From: Pseudomonas sp. LS1212
Lineage (GTDB): Bacteria > Pseudomonadota > Gammaproteobacteria > Pseudomonadales > Pseudomonadaceae
DNA: 64,000 bases
Reading direction: 5' to 3'
NCBI RefSeq assembly: GCF_024741815.1
Contig: NZ_CP102951.1
Location: 496,001-560,000, forward strand
The notes under the pieces were generated by a model that was given only the letters and a program-made list of their open reading frames with translations, was not told the DNA's origin and searched no databases. The translations under genes were made by a program, and so were the position numbers. Positions 1 through 8,486 of this stretch are shown here, one piece after another (position 1 is the stretch's first letter; the number at the start of each line of letters is the position of its first letter).

Positions 1-1067
1 TTCTCCACCACCTGGCGACGCAGGCTTTCACGTTGCTGCTCGGTCTGGTTCAGGCGCTGGTAGGCCTCGCGAACCTGTGAGCTGGTCAAGCCGCCGCTAT
101 AGATCGGGATGTTCAGTTGCAGGCCGATGCTGGTTTGCTCGACATCGCCGCCGTAGCGCACGCCCGCGGTCGGGTTGCTGAACCCCAGGTTATCGTTGTC
201 GCCTTTCTGGTACTGCGCCACCGCATCGACGGTCGGTGCATGGCCGGCCTTGCGCTGGCGCAGGGTTTCTTCGGCTGCGCTGACGGCGTAGTTGGTGGCC
301 AGCAGGTTCAGGTTTTGCTGGGTGGCGGTGTCGACCCAGGTTTTGGCGTCGTTCGGCGTCGGGGCCAGCACCGGCAGGGTATGGACGACGCCCTGAATCG
401 AGTTGTATTGGCGGTTGGTCAGGGTAATCAAGGCCTCGAAGGCATCGTCGACCCGGCGCTGGGCAACGATCCGGTTAGCTCGGGCGGTGTCGTAGCTGGC
501 CTGGGATTGCAGTACGTCGGTCTTGTCGGACAAGCCCACGTCGAAGCGTTCGTTGGACTGGTCCAGTTGTCGCTTGAAGGCGGCTTCTTCGGCCTTGGTC
601 GCAGCCAGGTTGTCCTGGGCACGAAGCACGGCAAAGTAGTTTTCGGATGTCTGCAATATCAGGTTCTGCTCGGTTGCCGAGAGCTGCAGGGCGGCTTGCT
701 CATTGACGGCTTCAGCCGCTTGCAATTGGAACCAGCGATCGGCACGGAACACCGGCTGGGCCAGGGTCGCTTGCCAGGACGTGCCGCTGCGGTTCGTGGT
801 CACCGAAGGCTCGTCGAGTTTGGTCCGGGTGTTTTGCAGGTCGCCACCGCCTGAAAGGTTGGGCAGCAGCCCGGCGCGGGCCTGGGGCACGACTTCTTTT
901 TGGGCGGCATAGTCGTAACGGGCCGCGGCCAGGTCGGCGTTGTTGTTCACGGCCTCCTGGTAGACGCTGACCAGATCGGTTTTGGTCGCTAAGGGCGCTT
1001 CTGCTGCCCAGGCCAATCCGTTGGAAGCACAAGACACGGCAAGGGCCAGTGAAAGTTTGCGCAGCAT
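1..1067 (-). CDS. tolC: TolC family outer membrane efflux protein (C-terminus outside window)
   Basis: This is the outer-membrane channel of tripartite efflux pumps and type I secretion systems; it forms a trimeric beta-barrel with a periplasmic alpha tunnel. The reverse-strand frame opens with ATG at 1067, preceded by AAGGA, and stays open to the window edge, so about 355 codons are present and the C-terminus is missing. It begins MLRKLSLALAVSCASNGLAW, a Sec signal peptide, followed by the outer-membrane-factor pattern (VSVYQEAVNNNADLAAARYD, then RAGLLPNLSGGGDL). It is divergent from thiC, an arrangement I recall from other Pseudomonas. Because it has no stop inside the window, only antisense frames look complete here. 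The later TolC homologue at 53663 is a different, dedicated paralogue. Confidence 0.9.
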   Translation of the reverse strand, partial: MLRKLSLALAVSCASNGLAWAAEAPLATKTDLVSVYQEAVNNNADLAAARYDYAAQKEVVPQARAGLLPNLSGGGDLQNTRTKLDEPSVTTNRSGTSWQATLAQPVFRADRWFQLQAAEAVNEQAALQLSATEQNLILQTSENYFAVLRAQDNLAATKAEEAAFKRQLDQSNERFDVGLSDKTDVLQSQASYDTARANRIVAQRRVDDAFEALITLTNRQYNSIQGVVHTLPVLAPTPNDAKTWVDTATQQNLNLLATNYAVSAAEETLRQRKAGHAPTVDAVAQYQKGDNDNLGFSNPTAGVRYGGDVEQTSIGLQLNIPIYSGGLTSSQVREAYQRLNQTEQQRESLRRQVVE

Positions 1068-1212
1068 AAGGCAATCCTTGGAGTGTGGAAAATTCTGGCC
1101 AGGCCTGCCATGACCGAGCGCACGCGTCTGCGCCAGCCTTGCGAGTGTAGTGGGCACGGCATCTGGCAACAATCCGCTATTTGCGCCATTTATCGAACGT
1201 TATGTCAGAGGG

Positions 1213-1242
1213 TTGGCGTTCTGGGTGAGTCTTGTCTAGACT
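1213..1242 (+). promoter_or_regulatory. Candidate sigma-70 promoter of thiC
   Basis: TTGGCG (1213-1218) and TAGACT (1237-1242) are separated by 18 bp. The expected transcription start, about 1249, falls at the 5' edge of the TPP riboswitch, which is where a leader promoter should place it. The -35 is weak; the placement is the main support. Confidence 0.45.
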
Positions 1243-1250
1243 GGGCGAGT

Positions 1251-1341
1251 TCTTGTCGGGGTGCCTTGCGTTGAGGCTGAGATCGGATAATTCCGGATCC
1301 CGTTGAACCTGATCAGGTTAGCGCCTGCGTAGGGAACAAGA
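1251..1341 (+). promoter_or_regulatory. TPP riboswitch (THI element) upstream of thiC
   Basis: The leader carries the conserved thiamin-pyrophosphate aptamer blocks in order: GGGGTGCC, GGCTGAGA, CCCGTTGAACCTGATC, AGGTTAGCGCCTGCG and TAGGGAA. The ends TCTTGT (1251-1256) and ACAAGA (1336-1341) pair as P1. The family binds TPP and represses thiamin synthesis genes, in proteobacteria usually by occluding the ribosome binding site or by termination. It lies about 170 nt before the thiC start, so the expression platform is the intervening leader. Confidence 0.95.
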
Positions 1342-1513
1342 TTTCTCGTCTTCCCGGCGAGTCCTCTTGTGCTTGGTCCGGGATTGTCGTTGCAGTCATT
1401 ACCTTGGCTCGACCGGCATTGCCGAGATCAGCACGGCACCAGTCCTGGTGCGTCCGCGCCTTTCAGGTTCGCTCCGACATTCCGCCGCCTGTGTGCTGTC
1501 TGGAGAGCCTGTG

Positions 1514-3403
1514 ATGAGTAAACAACAAAAAAATATTGCCAATCTGAGTGAATCGGCCCAAGTCGATCAGCAGTCTGTGCAGCCCTTTACCCGTTCGCAA
1601 AAAATCTACGTCCAGGGCTCGCGCCCCGATATCCGCGTGCCCATGCGCGAAATCAGCCTCGACGTCACGCCGACCGATTTCGGTGGTGAAGTCAACGCGC
1701 CGGTGCTGGTCTACGATACTTCTGGTCCCTACACCGACCCTGATGTGCAGATCGATGTGCGCAAGGGCCTGGCCGATGTGCGTTCGGCCTGGATCGATGA
1801 TCGCGGTGACACCGAACGCCTGGCCGGCCTGAGCTCGAATTTCGGCCAGCAGCGCCTGAACGACCCGGAACTGACCGCCTTGCGCTTCGCCCACGTCAAC
1901 AGCCCGCGCCGGGCCAAGGCCGGTGCCAACGTCAGCCAGATGCACTATGCCCGCCAGGGCATCATCACCGCCGAGATGGAATACGTTGCCATCCGCGAGA
2001 ACATGAAGCTGCAAGAGGCGCGTGCCGCAGGCCTGTTGAAGCAGCAGCATGCCGGCCACAGCTTTGGTGCCAGCATTCCGAAAGAAATCACCGCCGAGTT
2101 CGTCCGTGAGGAAATCGCCCGCGGTCGCGCGATCATTCCAGCCAACATCAACCACGTCGAGCTGGAGCCGATGATCATCGGCCGCAACTTCCTGGTGAAG
2201 ATCAACGGCAACATCGGCAACAGTGCACTGGGCTCTTCGATCGAAGAAGAAGTGGCCAAGCTGACCTGGGGCATTCGCTGGGGTTCGGACACGGTCATGG
2301 ACCTGTCTACCGGCAAGCACATCCACGAAACCCGTGAGTGGATCATCCGCAACTCGCCGGTGCCGATCGGCACCGTGCCGATTTACCAGGCGCTGGAGAA
2401 GGTCAATGGCGTCGCCGAAGACCTGACCTGGGAGCTGTTCCGCGACACCCTGATCGAGCAGGCCGAGCAAGGCGTGGACTACTTCACCATTCACGCCGGC
2501 GTGTTGCTGCGCTATGTGCCGATGACCGCCAAGCGCGTGACCGGGATCGTCAGCCGCGGTGGTTCGATCATGGCCAAGTGGTGCCTGGCGCACCACAAGG
2601 AAAACTTCCTGTACACGCACTTCGACGAGATCTGCGAAATCATGAAGGCCTACGACGTCAGCTTCTCGCTGGGTGATGGCCTGCGTCCGGGTTCGATCGC
2701 CGACGCCAACGACGAAGCGCAGTTCGGCGAGCTGGAAACCCTCGGCGAGCTGACCAAGATCGCCTGGAAGCACGACGTGCAGTGCATGATCGAAGGCCCC
2801 GGCCATGTGCCGATGCAGTTGATCAAGGAGAACATGGACAAGCAGCTGGAGTGCTGCGACGAGGCGCCGTTCTACACCCTCGGCCCGCTGACTACCGACA
2901 TTGCACCGGGTTACGACCACATTACCTCGGGTATCGGTGCAGCGATGATCGGCTGGTTCGGTTGCGCCATGCTGTGCTACGTGACGCCCAAGGAACACCT
3001 GGGCCTGCCGAACAAGGATGACGTCAAGACCGGTATCATCACCTACAAGATCGCCGCCCATGCCGCCGACTTGGCCAAGGGTCACCCCGGCGCGCAGATT
3101 CGCGACAATGCCTTGAGCAAGGCGCGCTTCGAGTTCCGTTGGGAAGACCAGTTCAACCTCGGCCTGGACCCGGACACCGCGCGGTCCTACCACGATGAAA
3201 CCCTGCCGAAGGACTCGGCCAAGGTCGCGCACTTCTGCTCCATGTGCGGGCCGAAGTTCTGCTCGATGAAAATCACCCAGGAAGTGCGTGAGTACGCGGC
3301 CAACCAGCGCATTGAAGCGGTGGATGTCGAGGTTGCGGATGGCATGCGCGAGCAGGCCGAGCGGTTCCGCCAGGAAGGTAGCCAGTTGTACAAGAAGGTT
3401 TGA
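1514..3403 (+). CDS. thiC: Phosphomethylpyrimidine synthase ThiC
   Basis: A radical-SAM enzyme that converts 5-aminoimidazole ribotide to HMP phosphate, the pyrimidine half of thiamin. The 629-residue protein has the usual ThiC length. It ends with the non-canonical 4Fe-4S motif CSMCGPKFC (Cys575, Cys578, Cys583), the CX2CX4C cluster of the family. The frame is open from 1367, but ATG 1514 has a TGGAGAG Shine-Dalgarno and gives the standard N-terminus MSKQQKN; upstream codons overlap the leader. It is regulated by the TPP riboswitch and followed by a REP hairpin and the pyrimidine transporter cytX. Confidence 0.97.
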   Translation: MSKQQKNIANLSESAQVDQQSVQPFTRSQKIYVQGSRPDIRVPMREISLDVTPTDFGGEVNAPVLVYDTSGPYTDPDVQIDVRKGLADVRSAWIDDRGDTERLAGLSSNFGQQRLNDPELTALRFAHVNSPRRAKAGANVSQMHYARQGIITAEMEYVAIRENMKLQEARAAGLLKQQHAGHSFGASIPKEITAEFVREEIARGRAIIPANINHVELEPMIIGRNFLVKINGNIGNSALGSSIEEEVAKLTWGIRWGSDTVMDLSTGKHIHETREWIIRNSPVPIGTVPIYQALEKVNGVAEDLTWELFRDTLIEQAEQGVDYFTIHAGVLLRYVPMTAKRVTGIVSRGGSIMAKWCLAHHKENFLYTHFDEICEIMKAYDVSFSLGDGLRPGSIADANDEAQFGELETLGELTKIAWKHDVQCMIEGPGHVPMQLIKENMDKQLECCDEAPFYTLGPLTTDIAPGYDHITSGIGAAMIGWFGCAMLCYVTPKEHLGLPNKDDVKTGIITYKIAAHAADLAKGHPGAQIRDNALSKARFEFRWEDQFNLGLDPDTARSYHDETLPKDSAKVAHFCSMCGPKFCSMKITQEVREYAANQRIEAVDVEVADGMREQAERFRQEGSQLYKKV

Positions 3404-3428
3404 TGTTTTGAGCTGATACCTGGGTTGT

Positions 3429-3519
3429 CTGTACGGACGCCATCGCGGGCAAGCCCGCTCCCACAGGGTTTGCGTATACCTCTGTGGGAGCGGGCTTGCC
3501 CGCGATGGCGTCCGTACAG
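3429..3519. repeat. REP-type inverted repeat pair (perfect 38-bp arms)
   Basis: Arm 3429..3466 is the exact reverse complement of arm 3482..3519, with a 15-nt loop. The core GCGGGCAAGCCCGCTCC is the common Pseudomonas REP palindrome, also present at 58966..59031. It sits between thiC and cytX, where the transcript would form a very stable hairpin that could limit read-through or protect the thiC end of the message. Confidence 0.93.
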
Positions 3520-3555
3520 GCGATAAAAAATCCCATTCCCTGTGAGACAACACCC

Positions 3556-4848
3556 GTGAGCACACCCGCCAGCACATACTCCCCCGGCATTGCCGTACCT
3601 CTGACCCAGCGCGTCTTCGGCGCACGCGACCTGTTTTCCCTGTGGTTCTCCCTGGGCATTGGCCTGATGGTGCTGCAGACCGGTGCCTTGCTTGCGCCGG
3701 GCCTGGGTTTGTCGGGTTCGTTGCTGGCCATTTTTTTAGGTACGGCGGTAGGCGTTCTGCTGCTGGCCTCGGTCGGCGTCATCGGCAGCGATACCGGCCT
3801 GTCCTCCATGGCTGCGCTCAAGCTCAGCCTGGGCAAGCATGGTGCGGCCTTGCCGGCTGTCCTGAACCTGTTGCAACTGATCGGCTGGGGCTCGTTCGAA
3901 ATCATCGTGATGCGCGATGCCGCCAGCCTGCTGGGCACGCGCGCGTTCAGCGAGGGTAGCCTGTGGTCCAATCCATTGCTCTGGACGCTGTTCTTCGGCG
4001 CCCTGGCGACCTTGTTGGCCGTCAGTGGCCCCTTGACCTTCGTGCGCCAGATCCTGCGCAAATGGGGTATCTGGCTGTTACTGGCAGCCTGCCTGTGGCT
4101 GACCTGGAATCTGTTCACCAAGGCCGACCTGGCTGCGCTGTGGGCGCAAGCGGGCGACGGTTCGATGTCGTTGGCCGTCGGCTTCGACATTGCTATCGCC
4201 ATGCCGTTGTCCTGGCTTCCGTTGATTGCCGACTATTCGCGCTTCGGCCGCCGCGCCAAAAATGTCTTCGGTGGCACTGCCGTGGGTTTTTTCATTGGTA
4301 ATTTCTGGCTGATGAGCCTGGGCGTAGCCTACACCCTGGCCTTTGCACCAAGTGGTGAGGTCAATGCCCTGCTGCTGGCACTGGCTGGCGCGGGTCTGGG
4401 TATTCCATTGTTGTTGATTCTGCTCGACGAATCGGAAAACGCTTTTGCCGACATTCACTCGGCGGCGGTTTCCAGCAGCCTGTTGTCGCACTTGAAGGTC
4501 GAGCACCTGGCCCTGGCCATTGGTGCCGTCTGCACGCTGATTGCCTGCCTGGCGCCGTTGGCGCAATACCAGAACTTCCTGCTGCTGATCGGTTCGGTAT
4601 TTGCACCGCTGTTCGGCGTTGTACTGGTCGATCACTTCATCCTGCGTCGGCGCAGTGCCGACGGCGTGGTCCGGGCCTTGCACGGAACGGCCTTGCTGGC
4701 CTGGCTGGGCGGCGTCAGCACCTATCACCTGCTGGCGAACTTCTATCCGGATGTCGGTGCAACCCTGCCGGCGCTGATCCTGGCAGGGCTGCTGCAGTAC
4801 TTTCTGGGGCGGGCTTTCAGCCGCGGCCAGGAAAGAGTTCCGGCTTGA
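3556..4848 (+). CDS. cytX: NCS1-family hydroxymethylpyrimidine transporter CytX
   Basis: A predicted cytosine-permease-like (NCS1) inner-membrane transporter of 430 residues with about 12 hydrophobic segments. It starts with the family-type stretch LTQRVFGARDLFSLWFSLGI. CytX members are linked to thiamin genes and are thought to import HMP or related pyrimidines; the position just after thiC supports that. The frame extends back to 3484, but that codon lies inside the REP repeat, so GTG 3556 (MSTPASTYSPG) is preferred. The 3' end overlaps the convergent DUF3298 gene by 32 nt. Substrate is inferred from context. Confidence 0.85.
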   Translation: MSTPASTYSPGIAVPLTQRVFGARDLFSLWFSLGIGLMVLQTGALLAPGLGLSGSLLAIFLGTAVGVLLLASVGVIGSDTGLSSMAALKLSLGKHGAALPAVLNLLQLIGWGSFEIIVMRDAASLLGTRAFSEGSLWSNPLLWTLFFGALATLLAVSGPLTFVRQILRKWGIWLLLAACLWLTWNLFTKADLAALWAQAGDGSMSLAVGFDIAIAMPLSWLPLIADYSRFGRRAKNVFGGTAVGFFIGNFWLMSLGVAYTLAFAPSGEVNALLLALAGAGLGIPLLLILLDESENAFADIHSAAVSSSLLSHLKVEHLALAIGAVCTLIACLAPLAQYQNFLLLIGSVFAPLFGVVLVDHFILRRRSADGVVRALHGTALLAWLGGVSTYHLLANFYPDVGATLPALILAGLLQYFLGRAFSRGQERVPA

Positions 4849-5563
4849 GAATGCCGTTCAGGCGCGGGTAAGGGATCTTCAGTTCAGTGTGGCCCATGGA
4901 GTAGGGCGCGATGGTATACACGTTGTACTTGAGAACGACCGCGCCGTAGGTCAGAGCGATGTTCGGGGTTTTCTGGAAGGGCCAGGTTTTCACGAACTCC
5001 GCGTCCTGGTCCATCTTGGTGCTGGCCAGCCAGGCCTTGTGGGCCAGTTCCGCAGCCTGCCAGAAGGCGCCTTCCTGGCCAGGAACCAGCATGTCCTCAA
5101 GGGTCAGCACCTTGTGCTGCTGGCGCGAGTAGTTGATGAAGCCGCGCCCCGGGTTGCCGTGGGCGCCGCCGGTATCCAGATAGCTGGACAGCTCGATAAT
5201 CACCAGACCGTCATGCTGCTCACGTACCTTGGCCTGCAGGTAGCTGCTGTGACGGCTGTCGGCGGTACGCATGAACTGATCTTCATAGGCCTTGAGTGAA
5301 GTCGGCAGCGGAGCGTCCGGCGAGCTGCCGGTCATCTGCAGCAGGCGGCGCTCGACGATCCCATCCAGTGTCGGCTCATCGGGAAAATGCAGGGTGTCGA
5401 TGTTCACCAGCGGGCAGTCTGCCGTGGTGCAGCCGGGCTTGGTGTGTTCCCAGGCATCGCGCTTGACCTCCAGCGGTGCGCGCATATTGGGCTGGAACAG
5501 GCTTTGGCAGGCGCCCAGTGTCAGCGTGAGGCAAGCCACACAGGCAAGTTTCAGTAACGACAT
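4817..5563 (-). CDS. RsiV-like DUF3298 lipoprotein
   Basis: A 248-residue predicted lipoprotein. The N-terminus MSLLKLACVACLTLTLGACQ has a lipobox (LGAC, Cys19), so it should be processed by signal peptidase II and anchored in a membrane. The C-terminal half has DUF3298/RsiV features: YLDTGGAHGNPG, a KVLTLEDMLVPG segment and TYGAVVLKYNVYTIAPYSMG. The DUF3298 fold is known from the RsiV anti-sigma factor, which binds lysozyme, but no partner sigma-factor gene is adjacent. It is convergent with cytX and divergent from nudF. Function unknown. Confidence 0.8.
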   Translation of the reverse strand: MSLLKLACVACLTLTLGACQSLFQPNMRAPLEVKRDAWEHTKPGCTTADCPLVNIDTLHFPDEPTLDGIVERRLLQMTGSSPDAPLPTSLKAYEDQFMRTADSRHSSYLQAKVREQHDGLVIIELSSYLDTGGAHGNPGRGFINYSRQQHKVLTLEDMLVPGQEGAFWQAAELAHKAWLASTKMDQDAEFVKTWPFQKTPNIALTYGAVVLKYNVYTIAPYSMGHTELKIPYPRLNGILKPELFPGRG

Positions 5564-5763
5564 GGTGATCCTTGACGGTAGACGAAAGTTATCGTGCTTC
5601 GACTGTCGGCAACGCCTTCAGTTCGTCACTAAGCTGAATACTATCGATTCGAGCAGTGGCCGCCTATCGTGGTGGCCGGCCGATTTATTCAAAGGGGGCT
5701 GCGCGCCAGCCATGTGCGCGTTAGGATGGCCCGAAGCTGTAAGGTCGGGTAACGAGGATTTCC

Positions 5764-6381
5764 ATGACAGACACTGTTAACGCTGTTCCTACAGCCGTCG
5801 ATATCACCCGGCGCGAAAATTGTTTCCAGGGCTTTTACCAGCTCGATCGGGTTCATCTGCGCCATGAGCTGTTTGCTGGCGGCATGGGCAAGGAAATCAG
5901 TCGTGAACTGTTCGTGCGCCATGATGCGGTTTGTGTCCTGCCTTATGACCCGCAGCGCGATGAAGTGGTGCTGATCGAGCAGTTTCGGGTGGGGGCCTTG
6001 GGCAAGGCCGACAATCCCTGGCTGGTCGAGCTGGTCGCTGGTCTGATCGACAAGGATGAACAACCGGAAGAGGTTGCACACCGCGAGGCGCAGGAGGAAG
6101 CTGGACTTGTGTTCAGTGCATTGTGGCCGATGACCAAATATTTTCCGTCACCGGGCGGCAGCGACGAATATGTGCATCTGTATCTGGGGCGTTGCGACAG
6201 TGCTGGGGCGGGCGGTTTGCACGGTCTGGAGGAAGAGGGCGAAGACATTCGCGTGAAGGTCTGGGCATTCGAGGATGCCTTGCAGGCCGTACGCGATGGG
6301 CAAATCATCAATGCGGCGAGCATCATTGCCTTGCAATGGCTGGCGTTGAACCGCGATGAAGTCAGGGGGCTATGGTCGTGA
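5764..6381 (+). CDS. nudF: ADP-ribose pyrophosphatase (Nudix hydrolase)
   Basis: It hydrolyses ADP-ribose to AMP and ribose-5-phosphate. The 205-residue sequence carries a full Nudix box (GLIDKDEQPEEVAHREAQ continuing EEAGLV) with the expected REXXEEXG spacing, and the NudF-type segment FPSPGGSDEYVHLYLG. ATG 5764 follows AACGAGG. It begins a co-directional run with the next four genes and overlaps the DUF1249 gene by 10 nt. The same nudF-yqiB-cpdA-yqiA-parE order occurs in E. coli and related bacteria. Confidence 0.93.
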   Translation: MTDTVNAVPTAVDITRRENCFQGFYQLDRVHLRHELFAGGMGKEISRELFVRHDAVCVLPYDPQRDEVVLIEQFRVGALGKADNPWLVELVAGLIDKDEQPEEVAHREAQEEAGLVFSALWPMTKYFPSPGGSDEYVHLYLGRCDSAGAGGLHGLEEEGEDIRVKVWAFEDALQAVRDGQIINAASIIALQWLALNRDEVRGLWS

Positions 6382-6824
6382 ACCTTTTGCGCGATCGCTA
6401 CCGGGTCGATCTGGTCGGGTTGCAGGCTGCCTGCGAGGCCAACTATGCGCGTCTGATGCGCCTGTTGCCGGACATGCGCAACCAGCAGCGCTCGCGGCAG
6501 ATCGCCATGACTCAGGGTGACCAGATGCTTGGCGTGCTGGCGCTTGAAGTGGTGCAGGCCTGTCCTTATACCACCACCCTGCGCATTCGCCAGGAGCACA
6601 GCCTGCCCTGGTTGCCGGTCCCGCAGCTGGAGGTCCAGGTGTATCACGATGCACGCATGGCTGAAGTGATCAGCGCCGAGCATGCCAGGCGTTTTCGGAG
6701 TATCTACCCTTACCCGAATGCCGCCATGCATCAACCGGATGAGAAAGCCCAGCTCAACCTGTTTCTGGGTGAGTGGCTGAGCCATTGCCTGGCCTGTGGG
6801 CACGAATACGCACACGTGCGCTGA
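6372..6824 (+). CDS. yqiB: DUF1249 family protein (YqiB-like)
   Basis: A 150-residue soluble protein starting MVVNLLRDRYRVDLVGLQ, rich in charged and aromatic residues, with no signal peptide or membrane segment. DUF1249 proteins occupy this slot between nudF and cpdA in many gammaproteobacteria, and the gene overlaps nudF by 10 nt, which suggests translational coupling. No biochemical function is established for the family. The assignment rests on position and general sequence character. Confidence 0.82.
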   Translation: MVVNLLRDRYRVDLVGLQAACEANYARLMRLLPDMRNQQRSRQIAMTQGDQMLGVLALEVVQACPYTTTLRIRQEHSLPWLPVPQLEVQVYHDARMAEVISAEHARRFRSIYPYPNAAMHQPDEKAQLNLFLGEWLSHCLACGHEYAHVR

Positions 6825-6889
6825 CGGCAGGTTTGCCGCGTTGAGCCATCCCTACCATAATCGTGCTGAATCCGTTAAAGGAGACGGCC

Positions 6890-7696
6890 TTGCCGAGCCA
6901 AACCGTTGACGCACCGGTGCTGCTGGTGCAATTGTCCGACAGCCATTTGTTCGCCGAAACGGACGCATCGCTGCTGGGCATGAATACCCATGACAGCCTG
7001 CAACGGGTCATCGAACGGGTTCTGCAAGAGCAGCCCGGAATAGATCTGCTGCTGGCCACGGGCGATCTGTCGCAGGACGGGACACTGGAGTCTTATCAAG
7101 AGTTTCGCCGAATGACGGCGCAAATCGCCGCGCCGGCGCGCTGGCTTTGCGGCAACCATGATGAGCGCCCGCAAATGGCGCAAGCAGTCGCAGGCAGCGA
7201 CTTGCTGGACCCGGTCGTGGATATCGGCAACTGGCGCATTACCCTGCTCGATTCAGCCGTGCCGGGTTCGGTGCCGGGATACCTGGCCGATGATCAGTTG
7301 CAATTGCTTGCCCAATCGTTGAGTGAAGCGCCAGAGCGGCATCACCTGATTTGCGTCCATCATCAGCCGGTCTCGATTGATTGTGCCTGGATGGATCCGA
7401 TCGGTTTGCGCAATCCCCATGCGCTGTTCGAAGTGCTGGACCGCTTTCCCCAGGTCAGGGCCCTGCTCTGGGGGCATATCCATCAAGAGCTGGACCGCGA
7501 GCGGCATGGCGTTCGCCTGCTCGCTTCGCCATCGACCTGTATCCAGTTCGCGCCACACAGCGCAGACTTCCGGCTCGATGACAAGGCGCCGGGCTACCGC
7601 TGGCTGCGCCTGCATGACGATGGCCGCCTGGAGACCGGGGTTTCGCGTCTTGTCGACTTCGTCTTCACGCCGGACTATGACTGCACCGGCTACTGA
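6890..7696 (+). CDS. cpdA: 3',5'-cyclic-AMP phosphodiesterase CpdA
   Basis: A class III cAMP phosphodiesterase, a calcineurin-like metallophosphoesterase of 268 residues that lowers cAMP and so damps Vfr/CRP signalling. The metal-binding motifs are in order: QLSDSHLF, TGDLSQDGT, CGNHDE, VHHQPV and WGHIHQE. The open frame reaches GTG 6863, but TTG 6890 is preferred because AAAGGAGA (6877-6884) lies just upstream and homologues start near the conserved VLLVQLSDSHLF. It sits in the nudF-parE run. Confidence 0.92.
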   Translation: MPSQTVDAPVLLVQLSDSHLFAETDASLLGMNTHDSLQRVIERVLQEQPGIDLLLATGDLSQDGTLESYQEFRRMTAQIAAPARWLCGNHDERPQMAQAVAGSDLLDPVVDIGNWRITLLDSAVPGSVPGYLADDQLQLLAQSLSEAPERHHLICVHHQPVSIDCAWMDPIGLRNPHALFEVLDRFPQVRALLWGHIHQELDRERHGVRLLASPSTCIQFAPHSADFRLDDKAPGYRWLRLHDDGRLETGVSRLVDFVFTPDYDCTGY

Positions 7697-7823
7697 GCGA
7701 CCACGTCCCTTTTATCGTTGCCAAACGTCTGAAGGTGACTTAACGGGCGCCTGGCAGGCTAAACTGCGCGTCTTTGCGTGCGCGTCAGGGCGCTGGGCTC
7801 ATTAAATGGCATTTGGGGGCGGC

Positions 7824-8432
7824 ATGTCGGGTTCGATTCTCTATATTCACGGTTTCAACAGTGCGCCTGCTTCGAGAAAGGCCTGCCAGCTGAGCGCCGT
7901 GATGCAGCGCCTGGGCCTGGCCGACGCGCTTCGAATACCGGCGTTGCACCACCATCCGCGCCAGGCGATGGCACAGCTTGAGGCGGCTATTGCCGAACTC
8001 GGCCGTCCGCTGCTGGTCGGCAGCTCGCTCGGCGGCTACTATGCGACTCACCTGGCCGAGCGCCATGGCCTCAAAGCCCTGCTGATCAATCCGGCGGTCA
8101 ACCCGCATCATTTGTTCGACGGTTACCTTGGCAGCCAGCAGAATCTCTATACCGGAGAAACCTGGGAACTGACCCACGATCATGTCCAGGCCCTGGCTGA
8201 GCTCGAGGTGCCGGCGCCGCAAGACCCGCAGCGGTTTCAGGTGTGGTTGCAGACCGCCGATGAAACCCTGGACTATCGTCGCGCCGAGCGGTTCTATCGC
8301 GCCTGCGCCTTGCGCATCCAGGCCGGCGGCGATCATGGGTTCATGGGGTTTGCCGAGCGGCTGCCAGCCTTGTTGAGTTTTGCCGGCATCCCTGCGCAGC
8401 TGTACCAGGACATCGATTTTTCCGTACTTTGA
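7824..8432 (+). CDS. yqiA: YqiA/YcfP-family alpha/beta-fold esterase
   Basis: A 202-residue serine esterase of the YqiA family. It starts MSGSILYIHGFNSAPAS (oxyanion region), has the nucleophile elbow GSSLGGYYAT, and ends with the catalytic-His segment AGGDHGFMGF. YqiA of E. coli hydrolyses short acyl esters; the physiological substrate is unknown. ATG 7824 has GGGGGCGG in front and is preferred to ATG 7806. It precedes parE by about 50 bp. Confidence 0.88.
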   Translation: MSGSILYIHGFNSAPASRKACQLSAVMQRLGLADALRIPALHHHPRQAMAQLEAAIAELGRPLLVGSSLGGYYATHLAERHGLKALLINPAVNPHHLFDGYLGSQQNLYTGETWELTHDHVQALAELEVPAPQDPQRFQVWLQTADETLDYRRAERFYRACALRIQAGGDHGFMGFAERLPALLSFAGIPAQLYQDIDFSVL

Positions 8433-8486
8433 TTTTTCCGTGCTTTGATTTTTTCTATTTTCACGAACGACTGACGACGAGAACCC

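Noticed and set aside
1463..3625. 720-codon antisense frame over thiC
   Set aside because: It mirrors thiC, has no ribosome binding site or family features, and is the usual result of high-GC third-position bias.
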